A DNA stretch of 64,000 nt from Heterobilharzia americana (lineage: Eukaryota; Platyhelminthes; Trematoda; Strigeidida; Schistosomatidae), in NCBI GenBank assembly GCA_944470555.2, contig OX104129.1, positions 45,727,998-45,791,997 on the forward strand, given 5' to 3'. Numbering within the stretch: the first letter of the stretch is position 1; each line of letters starts with the position of its first letter. Below are positions 1 to 61,960 of this stretch, one piece after another. The notes below the pieces were generated by a model. That model had not been told where the DNA came from and did no database searches. It worked only from the letters and a program-made list of their open reading frames with translations. A program made the position numbers and the translations under genes.

Positions 1-108
1 TAGGTAGGTAGGTAGGTAGGTAGGTAGGTAGGTAGGTAGGTAGGTAGGTAGGTAGGTAGGTAGGTAGGTAGGTAGGTAGGTAGGTAGGTAGGTAGGCAGG
101 CAGGCAGG
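1..108. repeat. (TAGG)n microsatellite running into (CAGG)n
   Basis: Pure TAGG units from 1 to 96, then three CAGG units to 108; it probably continues beyond the window. On the minus strand it is (CCTA)n and sits where related copies have a short CTACCAACCTAC stretch of coding sequence (32078-32100), so the repeat grew inside the element. Confidence 0.97.
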
Positions 109-809
109 AAGGAGGGCAAAGAGACTACTTCATTGACATTTCTCTCAATCATGGTGATTCGTGCTTGTTCTCGTTGTTGTTGTTGTTGTTGGTGATGGTG
201 GTTGGGTATCTTCATCACTTCCCTCTTCTCCACGTTCACATAAAGTCCCGTCTTCATTGCCTTGCCTCTTCTCTCAACTTCTTGGCTTCAGCCTGTAGAT
301 CGTCGAGCTGGTGCCACAACTCATTAGACACAAATCATCATCGTTGACGACATACAAATCTTCTTCTGGGGTCTTTTCATTGGTCGGTCCAGTCAGCGGA
401 TGCCCACACTCTCACTACTCACAGTTGTCTGTCTCATGATCCACTCCAATCCACCACAATCAGGAAGATGATTGGTGATAGTGGGTGGCAACCTTGTCTT
501 ACTCCTTCCTGTCTTCACTTCAAAGGCGTCACTGAGCTTTCCATTGTCAATCACCTGTCATGTAGCATCGTATAGCATAGCATATAGTTGCTGTTGAATG
601 AGGTTGATAAAGGTTTGCCGCACTGAAACCGTGGTGTTGAAGCAGCTGCCTGTCAAATTACTTCTTGGTTAACGTTGTCGGAGGCTTTTACAAAGTCGAT
701 GAAGTTGAGGTGGTGATCCAGTTGACTTGCATTCTATGCTCTGTTCTCTGACGATGTGTAGCGTAGCGTCACGTTGAATTTTGATCTGTACATGATTTGT
801 TCTTGCTGA

Positions 810-963
<154 letters not shown>

Positions 964-1640
964 GGTGTTCTGGTCATAATGTAGAACATTTCGTAGTTTT
1001 TCCAGGATGAGATGGCTTAATATTTTGCTTGAGGTGGACAGGAGTTTTGCATGATGTCGCGGCAGTTCTTGCAAAGACAGATGTCTCCCTTCTTTATGAG
1101 TATGACAAGGTAGCCCTTCTTCTAATCAATTTGCAGGTACCTTTCTTTGTTTCCTTCCTTGTTAACCTTCTGCAATACTGGTGTAAGCATGTCCGCTGTT
1201 GTTTCTGAGTCTGTTTTCAAGCTTCTAGCGGAGTTCCATCTGGTCCTTCTGCCTTCTCGACCTTCAGTAACTTTGTGGCGTTCAGGTCTTTGTTTTTGTC
1301 GAAGGGCATGTGTTCACTGGTAATTCTGTGGCTTGGCTGCTGGTGATATTTCTGGACGAGTCGCAGGTGGTGGTGGTCGGTTCAAGAATTTTTGAAGTAT
1401 TCAGCTCATCGCCTTCTTGTCTTTTGTTTCTCCTTTTTGCTAGGTTTCCTTTACTATGTTTCACTGGTTTCATCTCTGTTGATCTCTTCCTAGATAGTAT
1501 CTTGGTTATTGGATATAGTGTTATCAGGTCTCTGTCTATCCTGCAGCCTGCAGTCTGTTATGCTTCACTTGCCAGTTTGTCGTAGAAGAGTCTTTTGTCT
1601 TTGCGCGCACTCTTATTCACTTCCTTATCTAGTGTACAAA

Positions 1641-1699
1641 TCAGCATGTAACATTTTATAATTAAATTATGCATATCCATTACTTTATATCTAACTCAC
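1641..1699. other. Intron sequence 3' of exon 7
   Basis: Short unique AT-rich stretch between the exon 7 donor and retrotransposon copy 1. No feature seen. Confidence 0.5.
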
Positions 1700-49625
<47,926 letters not shown>

Positions 49626-51698
49626 TGTTCAGGAAATTATTGTTTTGCGAATAAATTTTGTATATCGGATTCAAATAGTATCTATCTGTTCAATGTATCA
49701 ATGATGAATATTTTGATTTCTTGAATTTACTGCTTTGTTAATTTTTTTTGTTTGAAAAGATTGGCAGGGTATATCCACAGTAAACAGAAAGTAGTTGTTT
49801 CTCCTTCTGTATTCTCTGATAAAAAAGAAAGCTTAGTAAAATTGATTACTATGAGTGTATGAATGTGTATACTTGATCAGCTGCGCTAAATCTTCTCGAA
49901 ATTATAAAATAAAGAAATAAACAATGTATTGTTTTAAGCTTAGAGAGTTTAAGTATATTAAAAATAAACAGAGTAAATATGGAGCCAAGGAAATTGAATA
50001 ACAGAATTAAATAAAATTACTGTGAAGCAGGTGTGAAAACACTAGTCTAGTATTGATATTCTAATGATGTTTCAAAGTTGTTTTATCGCGACATAATTTA
50101 ATCTCTCGATAAATGTTCAGTGTAATAAAAGGCTAATCTAACAAATGAATTGTATTATATATTAGACTTTTGAAACAAAGTGATAATTGTTGTTGAAGTA
50201 CGAAAGAGTTAACAACAATGTAATTATCAATTGTGCAAACCACTTAAACTCTCTCCCACTTGTGAAGTGAAATAGCACCTTAATGATTAAATTGCTAGAA
50301 GTAGGCGTATGGGTATCTATGGCTGTTGCACCTACTATATTTACCTGTTCAGGCAGTCCCAGTTATACCTGTCTAGTCTGTGTCCCTTAAAATGTTTTAA
50401 AAAGCGTGGGCAGAAGGGATAAGTGTGTTTTCTCAATATATGGCTTGGAATCAGAATAGGAAGGCAGAAATTGGCACGTCTACAGAAATGTACACATAGA
50501 TACTTCTGTGCACATATTAGATAATATCTGTGGTTTTCTTTGATATAGCTTATGCAAGTTAGGTGGCGTATATCAGAACATAAAAAATAATTCACCTCTT
50601 GCTTATTGTCAGAAATTTAAAAATCTTATTTGACCTCATCCTTACCTTCATTCTTTTTTACAATACCAGTCCAACTTTATGCAACCACATTTTCAACCAA
50701 AACTTGTTCTGTGCCATTTTAAACTGGTCACTGTTCGGATGATTTTAAAACTTATTTGTTGAAAGATCAATAATATATAAATGTATGAATTACACTTAAA
50801 GTCACGTGTAGATTTGAATGTACACTTAACTCATTTGGTTATAAGGGGAATAAAGAGGGCAAATATATAATATGTAGACATAACCATGAAAAGTTATATG
50901 AATAGCCCCATGCATCAGTCAGTTCAGTCAATTTGGGTACGAAGGAGGTATACTAGTCATGCAGTTATAGTTAGGTTGACTTAAGTTGTTAAAGTCGTTC
51001 ATCCCTTATGCCAATGAGATGAACTGGTGCAATAATTTCATTTCGCTTTGATTCTGTTAAACTGCAATATGAAACAATTTTTACTCCGTGATTAGATAAC
51101 TAGATCACGTTCTAAGTGTTCTTAGCTGAAGTGATTAAATAAAGAAATATAAAAACTAATTTAGGGTTATATTCTTCTTTGCATAGGTCACCAACATTCT
51201 TAAAAACGTGAAGATTTGAAAGGAATGAAATGTATTCCGGGTGACAGTAATCAAAAGTCCATTTGGCTGATGAGATTACGGTCACCGATGGGTTTTCATT
51301 TTTTTGAAAACGCGAAATGTTGTTAACTGATGATATTCGTCCTAGAAATAGCTCAATTTGACTGAAAATCAGTGTTAAATATGTAGCCGCTAAAACTAGT
51401 CAGTTTGTAGAGGGTAACTTTCATTTAGCTTACTGTCTGAAATAAATTCTTCTTGGCACACTTCGCTTCAAGTCGTTTGGTTGTGGGTGGTTGACACTGA
51501 TTTTTGTTACTCATCGCGTCAGTTTATTTGTGGGATGGCTACCTTCACCAGCTAATCTAACGAGGAAGAAATATCGATTTTGCTGAATCAAAACAATTCA
51601 TTCTTAGCCAACCCTGGAGACTGGAATTTTCCTTACCTGGTCTAAGTTCTTCACATAACATTTGTATTGGGCAACAATTGGAAGTAAAGTGAAAATAA

Positions 51699-51808
51699 GG
51701 ACCTCACAGCTCAGTTAGCAGAGCATCAAGCTGGAAACCCGGTGGTCGATGTTTGGAATCAGGCCGGGGTCCAAATTTTCATTTCAACTTCGATCATCAC
51801 CTAGTATA
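51699..51808 (+). mobile_element. tRNA-derived SINE, group B, copy 2
   Basis: Head 51699-51772 (74 nt): acceptor GGACCTC/GGGGTCC pairs over seven positions, and the D arm GCTC/GAGC is kept. The anticodon and T arms do not pair well and the B box is degraded (GTTTGGAATC). The tail CATTTCAACTTCGATCATCA resembles that at 37849. This is a tRNA fossil, not a functional tRNA gene. Confidence 0.65.
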
Positions 51809-54149
51809 AACACTATTCCGCCAAACCACGGTTATCTCACATAGTTAAAATGACATAATATTTGTGTTTGATCGAACAGCGTTTGTTTAAATAAGGCAAA
51901 TGGGTACCATCTGAAATCTAGTTTTGAATTAAAAAGTAATGAATATCCTGAATATGTGCAAGTACAAATATCAGTAACTGGTGACCTACTGGTCAATTGT
52001 TGCGAACACGACATACATGTTTCAAGAATAAATAACTCGAGTATAATTGATTTCTGTTTCATCGACTGGATGCAATCTTTTTTGCATAAAATATGTGCAG
52101 ATTTCGTTTCTTACGACAATGTCACAGAAGATGATAACATTTTACCTTGAAAATCACGTGCAATAAATCAGAACTCAAAATCACTTTGATAGATATGGTA
52201 CATAAACTTTAACTAATTCCGAGTAGCAGTTACCTAACAGTTCAGCTGATACTTATTAACCTTTCAACTCTACACACCAGTGTATTGAAGACGTAAAGAA
52301 ACTAGGGGTCACAAAATTATATCCAACATGTATCGATTTTATGCAGATGGTCAGCATGAATTCCAAAGGAGCTCACTCAGTAATTTCGTGGGCAGACTTT
52401 ATTCAAAACAAAGTAGTAGAGCCTTTTTTCTGATTACTCACTATTTGCTTATCCTTTTTAAAAAAAAACAAATTTACAGCTTTTTATCTAACAGACCGTA
52501 GACTGGTACTACTTACCCCTTAAAGTACTATTGCTCATCGAGCTAGTTTGATGTTAAAGTACCTCGGCAAAAAATGGATTTTGATGTGTACAAAAAATCT
52601 CACCTCTCTTTAAATCTTCATTATGTCTTATGGAAGTACTCAAAATAATGGAATGGTTAGTTATTGTTTAGTGTGATAGATATCAGGAAAGTTCTTAAAA
52701 TCAGTGAGTCATTTTGGTCCAAGGCAAAAAATACCTAAGATCTATAAAATTTCTTATACAAATCTTCACAAGCGCTTTTATGGTGCATTTAATGAACATA
52801 CCCACTGATCATTTTACAGTAACGTGTGTCAATTGAGTGTATTGTACACCTAATCATTTTTGTCCTTTTACTGAGAAGAGGACTGGTTTTGTTGGATTCT
52901 GCAGTATGCACATAAAAAACGACAGTGCAATCCTCACATTTCAAGTTAGTGATGAGGTTTATGTTTTGTACACTCAAAGGTCAATATTCTTAAGACTTTT
53001 GTATTTGGCAGTTTCATTGCTTGACCTGAAAATATCGGTTAATCTAAAATAGAATAGAATAACTCCTGCAACTCCAATAGTTAGATTTAGGGTGACCGAA
53101 AAACGTGAAACCAATTTATATCACTAATTGTTTAACAGAAGCAAGACAAATCTAAAACGATTTATTTTCCTTCGTTGATGATTTTGAAACAAAAAGGGTG
53201 TGAACCCCATGTAAAGTTTATTTTTATGCAGGTTTTGTATCGAATCTAATACAAAATTAAAACGAAAATTGATCACGGTTAATAAAATTAACTTATTGCC
53301 CCAATGAAAACAACAAAATAGATACTTTGATTTTCAACTGGCAACATTCACTTCACTTTTGATACCTTTATATTTGTAAAAGATGTAGTTTTCAACATAT
53401 ACGATTCATGTTTTATTCAGAACCAGTTTTGTAGTCTTTGGATGAAAGGCTATGAGTCTATATTAATCCATTTCCAGTCGATCTCTCTGTTTGTCCAGCC
53501 CCGTTTTCAGCAAGTCAACTAATGATTCGGACACTATTTCTTTCCAGAGTCGGTTTCAAGAGTTGATTACTAAATGCTAGATGAAATTGGTTCTTTGCTT
53601 TTTTTACTCTCCTACTGTGTCCTCTGAGGTGTTGCGGCTAAGTATGAGGGAAAAGAAAGAATAGGCCAGGTACAAAGTCATATAAAAAAACCTCATATAG
53701 CATGATTAAATTTCCCCTCTGTCTGAAATGAGAAAAAAAGAAGAGGTTCAACTCCTAAAGCCTTTCTTCGTAAGTCAGACTGACCACCGCAGGGGTCATA
53801 CAGGTGGCTGTCCTGTGAGGTCTTTCTAGAAAGTTTGAGTTACCGTTCGGACAAGGATTTGCCGCTTGTGCAGTTTTCTAGTTTAAACATAAATAAGGAT
53901 GTTTATAAGGCGGTGAACATCCACCACTTATATTAAACGTTCTGCGTAAACCCCAATATTCTGAATATTCGAACTGTAACCAGTTGATAGTGCGTTATGG
54001 TCTTTAAATATTGACTTATTGTGACTCTTAGGTCATTTTGAGTCAAAAGTGGGGAAAGAGAAAGCTCATCACTACTTTAGGTTTTGCTGTCTGTATGCCT
54101 TATGTGTATTATCACTCACATCGAACATCTCAGTGGCCGCATTAACAAC

Positions 54150-55340
54150 TGTTTATCCCTTTGTGAAGTGTACTTACATTGTCATCATCCCTAATTTCTT
54201 GCCAGAACTATGGACAAATTCGTGGCACTTGGCAGCTCATCTGTACATGGTAGAAATCTCGGGGAACCCAGGGTTTTGCCCTGCAGTACTCTACCATGCA
54301 TTGATTCCCTAAAGAATGGTTGAAAATTGATCCTTACTGTTTGTGACCAGTCAACAGAGAACTCTGTGATCCATGTAGTTAGACTGCCAGGGAATCCAAA
54401 ATTTCCGTCTTCATGAGCAACCTGGAATGAGGTACCATTGTGAACGCCTTACTAATGTCGATGAAAATGACATCTACAAGTATCCTACAACCCTAAAATT
54501 TAGTCCAAACTCCTTCGAATGTGAGAAGGTTGATCAAGGAAGAGATACTTCTGAGAAGAACATACAAAAATGAGGTGGCATGGTTTCTCTTTCAGGTGGA
54601 CTGTAATGGCTTTCTTGATTACTCCTTCTAGGCTTGATAATACATTAGTAGTCAGTCTTACTGGGCGTAACCTGATACGTGCTGTCTAGAACCTGCCCTG
54701 GGGATCAGTGTGATTATGGCTTCCTTCCAGTCAAATGGGGTTGTGCCTTCACTGAGGGGCAGTCAAGATGTAGTAGTCATTAGGGAAGCTACTTACGATT
54801 AAAGCTCTCTGGGTAGTCTTGGATGTTGCTCATCCGGTTCCGTTGATTCATCGCTGTTGAAGGTACTCAATGTTCTGATTACATCATTTCACTCGATGCT
54901 CATAGAACTTATTCTGTTAGATGCCAATGCTTCTGTTTCTGAAGTTGTGTTCACTGGAGGTTTCTGGGTAAAGACATCGGCAAAGTAACCGGTTATAGCC
55001 TCTACTGGGTCCTTACTATCTTCAATTTTCCAGACAGTTTCTGTTTCTTGGATTAAAATGGAGATATCACGATATGTTTTATTCCTATAATTCATATGAA
55101 AAAATGACTGCTTTGGGTGTTCCACTGAAGCCTAGGGGAGATGGGTTTCAATGCATATGCAGGACCGGCGGCCAGCAGTTGTACATTTAACACGGGCTTC
55201 TTTCTGCAATGCTTCTTCTCTTTGAGAGTCACAGGGTGGATCAATACTTGAATAATTTTTCCTCCTTTGCGGATTTTTGATGGATGACTGTGTTTCCGTC
55301 CCTTTGAGACAGTCCTTGGAATAAATGCTTGGGTCACTCG
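54150..55340 (-). mobile_element. Decayed CR1/Jockey-type non-LTR reverse transcriptase
   Basis: Minus strand, in order: a linker frame (55337-55092); VWKIEDSKDPVEAITGYFAD then VFTQKPP (about 55045-54955), the typical stretch before the RT; a finger block FDWKEAIITLIPRAGSRQHV (about 54750-54690); VIFIDISKAF and MVPHSRLL (about 54475-54415), which is the catalytic block A; then GHKQ and RVLQGKTLGSPRF (54345-54255). Stops and frame changes are many. These blocks differ clearly from the RTE copies. Ends were not determined. Confidence 0.7.
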
Positions 55341-55599
55341 TACATATGAATATTCACAGAAGCACCAAGCAGCCTCAAATGAGGTCCCTGAGTAGACTTT
55401 TAAGTCCTACAAAGAAGCTGCTGAGTTGATAGGTGCCATGTTTACGTCCGATATTCTGGCTCCATTTAAGTTGTTGGCCTGGTTTAAAATAGCTACTATA
55501 CATCTAAAGATTATCACAACATAACCACTTTCAACATGGAGTGCAAGATGCTGGACAATGCTAACATCATTTGCTTGAGAGATTAATGAGTCTAGAACT

Positions 55600-55990
55600 G
55601 ATGGTGTGTACTGATAGTTGTATCGGGTTGCTGACCTTATGCGCTGTATTGAAGCCAACGGAATTGGTATTTCCATTAACATGTTATCAAGTAGAATACT
55701 TGATGGCTCTGTTATTGGAGCATATGAATCAACTGACGGTGCGTTGAGAAACGGAAGAGACAATATGGGAGTATTAAGAGTAAATCAAGGTAGAAACAGA
55801 AGAGGAAATGAAGCACATTATGTAAATAACTGTCTTAGTGCAAGGTGTACGGTATTTGATGAGTACTGTACTAGATCAGTATCTTATATTTTAACCGGCT
55901 TTACAAACTTACGTGTGCGCCCTTCCTATTTATCTAACAGTCAAAGTGTTCTTCAGCTGAGGGATGACACTGCCAACTCTGCATGCTAAT
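55600..55990. repeat. Unidentified repeat, related to 7490-7640
   Basis: Open on the plus strand for 123 codons (55618-55989) and on the minus strand for 118 (55407-55763). The plus-strand block with RRGNEAHYVNNCLSARCT matches 7501-7640. It may be the upstream part of the decayed element at 54150-55340, but no endonuclease motif was seen. Confidence 0.4.
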
Positions 55991-57687
55991 TTATCGGTTA
56001 TAAAAAGAATGTGTTTCACTATCCCTTATCTTTGAAGAGAGTCACGTTTCTCAGATAATTTTTATGTTAGGGCTTTCAGCGCTTGTTTCATTTCCAAGCT
56101 CGATTTATTTGTCGAAGACACTACGTGCATTTGTGTACAAGACGATCAAACCAACTACATGAGGTTTCGTCATGTCCAAAGAGGTTTCGGCATCATTTGT
56201 TTCCGCAACCTCACTACACGAAAAGTACTTTTAAATCTTTCTCTCCTGCTGTTAATCCAGATTTCAGTTCTTCCTCTGGTTCTCGTTTTTCGATTTAATC
56301 AGCAAGAGACAAATCGTTACACAAGATCACTCTAGTTCTTCGAAATCTATGAGCATTTTTCAGAATAAGATCTTTTCCTCTGTTGACTTAAAGACGACTT
56401 TAGTAATCGAAATCTCTTTCCGACAATAATTGTCTCTTTTACGTCTATTCCATACATATTGAGTAGAGTGGCCCTGATTATGTTTTCCCGTAATAGTTTA
56501 TTTACAAAACATTGTATTCTACCAGAGTCATGTTCGAAAAGGTGAACTGTCGTTTGCATACCTCTGGCATCTAGATTGCCTTTTCATTGTTGGATTCAAT
56601 AAAATTTTACAAGACTATTTCTTTTGACATAGTGTCATATCTTGTTTTTGTATTTTGTCCAGGAACATTCAGGCATGAACATTTTTCTTCTTGTTGCCCT
56701 AAACCACAGTAGCAAACTTGTTAAGAAATTTGTTAGAGCTGCTTGTTCACAGATATTTTCAGTTAGGCTTCACAGGTGATCAAAACGTACTGTATTTCAC
56801 TACTAATAAAAAGAAATGAAGAATAGTTTTCGCACCTTAACGGACTCATTCTGAACCACAATTGTTATCTTGTAGAATGAATAAATGGCCAGCTGTTCAA
56901 ACATATAGTTTTCATCACTTACGATAAATGTCAGTCATGAAGTAAAGAAAAATGAGTAATAATTAATTATTATTTGATGGTTTATTCCATGACATGCTTG
57001 TCGCTAAATCCGGAACTAATGAACTTAGTGCACATGCGACATGCCGTCATTATTCTCACTGGAGCTCAAGAAAAACACTAAAGTATTATTTTTCTGACTA
57101 ATAACTCATTGAAGCCACATTTAGTGTGAAGAATATGTTCAGATACAGTAGCCTGAGATCGTCTGAATTCTAACATAGGCACTATCCTCTAGTCACGAGA
57201 TGAGAGTGAGCTATGTCACAAACCCTTATATCAGCAGTGGTCAGTCATTTTAATGCGAGAAGTCAACAACAGGTGTAGTCTACGAATAGTTCTTTCTTTT
57301 CAGTTCGTGAACTACTGTCAACGAAGAAACCGTAAGCATGGTTGTCAACCATGTATAAATAAATAAAGCCACATATCGTGGAGGAACGAAGAAACAATCG
57401 CCTTTGTTTAACTGAATGTAATCAGACAATATTTAACTCTAACTTCAACTGTAACCTGGCCTAGATAACTAGTTCAGTAGTTACTAGCCGGTCCTAAGCC
57501 CGCATCAAAAGAAAAGGTTGGGCATACGACTAGTAACCCTACCCAGTAAAACCAATTCAGTCACTAAAGAAACTTCAAAGCACAAAGTAAATATTTAAAA
57601 AAAATGAAACTTATTCCTCACTGGAGTCGGAGAGACGAAATGACACCGGTTGGTGAAAGCATTCGGGAAGCCAATCGGTCGATGTGT

Positions 57688-57708
57688 CTTCTCTCTCTCT
57701 CTCTCTCG
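57688..57708. repeat. (CT)n run in the leader of RTE copy 7
   Basis: About nine CT units; the homologous place in the 41110 copy (41350-41364) has fewer. Confidence 0.8.
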
Positions 57709-59913
57709 CTGAAAGCAAAAGTAAGAATATGAACATGGAGTATCCGCACGATGTTTGAAGCCGGCTGGCAAGGCTTCCCAGATTGCCAAAGAGATGAGAA
57801 TGTGTGGCATAGAAGTGCTTAGAATCTGTGAGGAATCAGCAGATGGGATGGAAGTGGACCCTCCAAATCATCAAGTGGACAGTCAATAATCTACTCGGAT
57901 ATTGCCACCCAGACGACAACCACGACCAAACTGAGTTTTCGAGTGGCTGTCATGATGTCGCCTTGAAGAGCATTGAAGGCTGTCATGCAGTGGGATCCAA
58001 TCTCCTCTAGGATGAGGATCAGTATCATGACAGGAGAGTTCAACTCGAAAAGAAGGTAAGTCATAATCATACAATGCTATGCTACGCTACGCACCTACAA
58101 ATAACGCCGATGAGGAGGAGAAGAAGAAATTGTACAGACAACTGCAATCAGTACTGGACAAGACCCCAGTCCAGTTGGAGAGATCAAAAATCTAATGGGT
58201 GGCGGCATACAATTACTAATGGGCGACATGAATTCCAAGCTGGGAGCGGACAACACAGGAAGAGAACTCACCATGTGTCGAGAAACACTCGGTGAAATGA
58301 TGAATGAGAATGGAGAACTGTTTATGGACTTCTGCGCATTCAACGATTTGGTGATTGGAGACAGTGTATACAAGCACAAGGATATTCACAAGGCAGTGAC
58401 ATGGATTTCAGTAGACACCAGACGCACTACACTAAGAATCAGATCGACTTCATCTCAATGTGAAGAAAGTGGAGATGGAGACGCAGTCAGCCTACTGGAC
58501 ACATGATCGGATGAAGAAGAGGAGCACCACTGACTATCTAGTGCAAGGAACCTGCCTTCAAAATCAAGTTGGAAGCCTTCAATTCAAGGGAGTTGGTGAT
58601 AGACGACAATTCAAGTTGAACACCCAGAACAGAATCTGAACTGAAGTGAAGGGCGAGACTACAAAGGGCATCTTCACGTCAGTCAGTGATCGGGACAAAA
58701 TGGGAGATATTGAGTAACATCCTGAAGACACCTCTGTGGAAGGACACTGGAGCTCTTTGAAAGAGATGTGGAGAGAAACCTGCATAACCGTATTGGGAGG
58801 GGAGAAGAAGAGGCAATGTAAGGAATGGATGTGGACGGACACATGGAAGCTGATAGAGCAGGGAGAGGAAGATGGTGATGGTGATGGTGAAGCGGAAAAT
58901 GAACGAGTGTGGTGCAGTGTAGAAATGAACAAGGAAGGGAGGAACTGAAGACAACCTATAAAACTGAACACTGGACAAGGAGGTGAAGAAGAGTGGGTGG
59001 GTGGAAAGACAAAATACACTTGTACGACACATTGGCAAGTGAATCGACAGTCTGCATGCTGAAGGATAGACAGAGACCTGACAACACTATATCAAATAAC
59101 TAGGTTACTATCTGTGAGGGAAGAGATCAACGCAGATGAAACCAGTGGAAGATAGTGAATGAAACTTTGTTGCCAAAGAGGAGAAACAAAGTGAACGATG
59201 GGCTGACCACTTGATGAAACTCTTGAGTCGATCACCATCACAACCTGCAACTCGTCCAGAAATACCACCAGCATTTCAGCTACAGAACTACCAGTGAACA
59301 CATGCCCTTCAATAAAAGCAGAAGTGAAGACCTGAATGCCATAAAGTTGCAGAAGTTCGGGAAGGTATCAGGACCAGATGGAATTCTGCCAGGAGCACTG
59401 GAAACAGATGCAGATACAACAGCAACCACGCTCACACCACAATTGCAGAAGGTTTGCAAGGAAGGAAGGGGAGGTACCTGGCAATTGATTGGAAGAAGGG
59501 CCACCTTGTCAATCTTCCGAAGAAGTGAGACATGTGTCTTTGCAAGAAGTGGAGCGATATCATGCACCACTTCTGTCCACCCCGAGCATAATATTATACC
59601 GCATCATCCTGGAGAGACTTAAAAATGCTGTGCATTCAACTGCATTACCACCGGGACACCATGGCTGGCTGGCGAGACTTCAAGTAAGCGTAAAGAATGA
59701 GATGTGATGAAGATACCCAACCAACAGCATCAAGCCTCGACAATCACTAACGGTTGAAACCAGAAGGAAGCAGCCTCCTTCACCTACCTAACTAGGCAGC
59801 ATCGTTTCAACTACAGGCGGCGTCAGAGGCACAGGTGAGGATGTCAAAGCCGCGTTCGATTAGACACCAAAACAGCCCTTCACTATCATGAAATCAGCGT
59901 GGAGATCTACTGC

Positions 59914-59942
59914 ACCCCACTCCACTCCACTCCACTCCACTC
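59914..59942. repeat. (CCACT)n pentanucleotide run
   Basis: About five units inside the RTE C-terminal region. It is also present at 32207-32230 and inverted at 63481-63508. Confidence 0.85.
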
Positions 59943-60823
59943 AGCATAAAGCATAAACAAGATCCGGATTTTTGACACCAACGTCAGTCAAGTCAGTGCT
60001 TCTATGTGATGGTTGAGAGACTTGGTGCGTTACGATAAGCATTCCCAACAAACTACAGACATACATCGTCAACAGACGACGCCTACACTCACTCGATATT
60101 GAAGGTGGGATGGATGGGGAGAACAATAGGAATAGGCAAGGAGGAACTCTGATTGGCTGACTGGCTGGCTGGCAACGAACCAACCAAGAAGCTGTCGCCC
60201 AACAGATATGCAGGAGAAGCTGGAGATGGATTGGATTGGGCATCCACTGAGAAGACCGTTTTGTGACACCACGCGTCAGGCCAGACCGTCGAGTGGAATC
60301 CAAAAGGGAACAGACGAGTTGGACATTGAGTGATATGGAGGAGATTGTGTGAGGAAGAAATGAAGGTTTGTGTGCAGTGGTGGAGCCGAATTTTGAAAAC
60401 TGGAGAGAAGAGAGTGGAATGGAGACTTGGTACTGAAGCCCTATATTCCACCTGGAACCCAAGGAACAAATAAATAATAGTCATAATGTAGGACTCAATG
60501 CTTCTGAGTGAACAGCAACTCATATCTAATGAAAGACAGATAGCACTAAACTAAGTCCTATAGTTTAACGTCAGTTATCTTGGGGCGAATAAGATCAATT
60601 TCGGAATTGTGCTTCTAGCAACAGCTTTTATCTCAAGATATTGAGTGAATAATAGTGTGATATCTCTGAAAGTTGAAAACATCATTTCATTGGGGTAGCT
60701 TTAAGAAACCAACCCTATGATGTCTGTACATGCAGTTGCAGACAGAATAGCAAATCAGTTGTTAATAGACATTTCCCAAAACTAACTAACAGGCGTATGA
60801 TTACAAGCAGATATCAGGGAGAG

Positions 60824-60825
<2 letters not shown>

Positions 60826-60898
<73 letters not shown>
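60826..60898. repeat. (TA)n microsatellite
   Basis: About 73 bp of TA. Confidence 0.95.
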
Positions 60899-60901
<3 letters not shown>

Positions 60902-61231
60902 AATATAGCAATTTAGTATCAGGATCCATTTAAAAATCAAGACACATTGATTGATATCTATTTGCTGGTAGTTGTGAATTCTAATTTTACTAACTGCTAG
61001 TCTACGTCATCATTATCACTGTTCCATGATAGTTTCATCTACATGGATAACCCAGTCAAGCAATATATTTGTTGACATACTTGTAATTCCCCGTTGTTAT
61101 CCTAATAAATATTCAAGCAAAACTGAGGTATCCGCATAGAGGTCTAACAGTTCTATCCAGTAAAACAGCGGAGAATTACAAGTATATTATCAGATAGTAA
61201 TAACTAATACCCGTTGTACAACAAGCAGCCA

Positions 61232-61385
61232 TCGTGCGACTGTGGCCTAGTGGATAATGCTTTGGTGTTTGAGGCGATGAGTCTTAGTGGGAACAACATC
61301 AATCACTCGGATACTGGAACATCCAGCTGACAATTAATAAATAGAAGGAAATGCACGTCATGGATTTCTCTGCTAACAACAATCA
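61232..61385 (+). mobile_element. Sm-alpha-like SINE with a degraded hammerhead
   Basis: A box TGTGGCCTAGTGGATAATGC (61241-61260), then GGAACATCCAGCTGAC (about 61316-61331), AGAAGGAAATGCACGTCATG and TTTCTCTGCTAACAA. After CTGA the GA of the core is lost and GAAA is only partly kept, so it should not cleave. The overall order matches the 48832 copy. Confidence 0.7.
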
Positions 61386-61784
61386 AGTAAATTATCATAA
61401 TGTATTACTTCACTAAGAGATGTATAGGCCTTAAGTCAAAATTTGTTCTGCTATAAGTTGCATTTTACTATTTTATTTGCTTTACAGTCGTGTGCTAACT
61501 ACCGATGAGTCAAAAAAGAAGTATGTATCTGCTTCGATGGAAATAACAGGAAATTTGTTTACGCATCTTAAAATCTGATATAAATGTTTACAAAATGTTT
61601 TAATGCCTGTTGTCTGTTGAGTTATACTTTACCAATCTTACAAAGTCATTCTTAGGAAAATAATTCAGATGCAGTCCACTTTTATAATTTGATTGATGGA
61701 GACTGACCAAAGTTATATTCAATTACAAACACATATCTGTAAATGTATGTTCATTACGAACTGACATCAACTGAAGAACCCACA

Positions 61785-61960
61785 GCTAATGATAGATGCA
61801 TTCACCACGAAACCTGAAGGTCCTGAGTGTGATTCCTGACCAGGTTGTTGCTGAGTTCTGCGGAAGAGTCCTATATTAGGACAAAATAGCTGTCCAGTGC
61901 TCCCAGGTTACCGATAGTCCTCCAAATGATGTCAGATCGTGATTAACACTGCCCTTAAAA
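61785..61960 (+). mobile_element. tRNA-derived SINE, group C, decayed
   Basis: GGTCCTGAGTGTGATTCCTG (B-box-like), GTCCTATATTAGGACAAAAT, AGCTGTCCAGTGCTCCCAGG: same order as 12945-13150. Head mostly lost. Confidence 0.6.

Larger units (their letters stand above)
57453..60478 (+). mobile_element. RTE-clade retrotransposon copy 7 (subfamily B) with an internal deletion
   Basis: Full 5' end (AACCTGGCCTAG). 57453-59665 is almost identical to 41110-43335: leader, endonuclease (58195-58506) and early RT, with the same stops. At about 59672 the sequence jumps from GGCTGGCTGGCG to AGACTTCAAG, removing most of the RT core. It then runs to the tail GGAACAAATAAATAATAG. No target-site duplication found. 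Confidence 0.85.
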
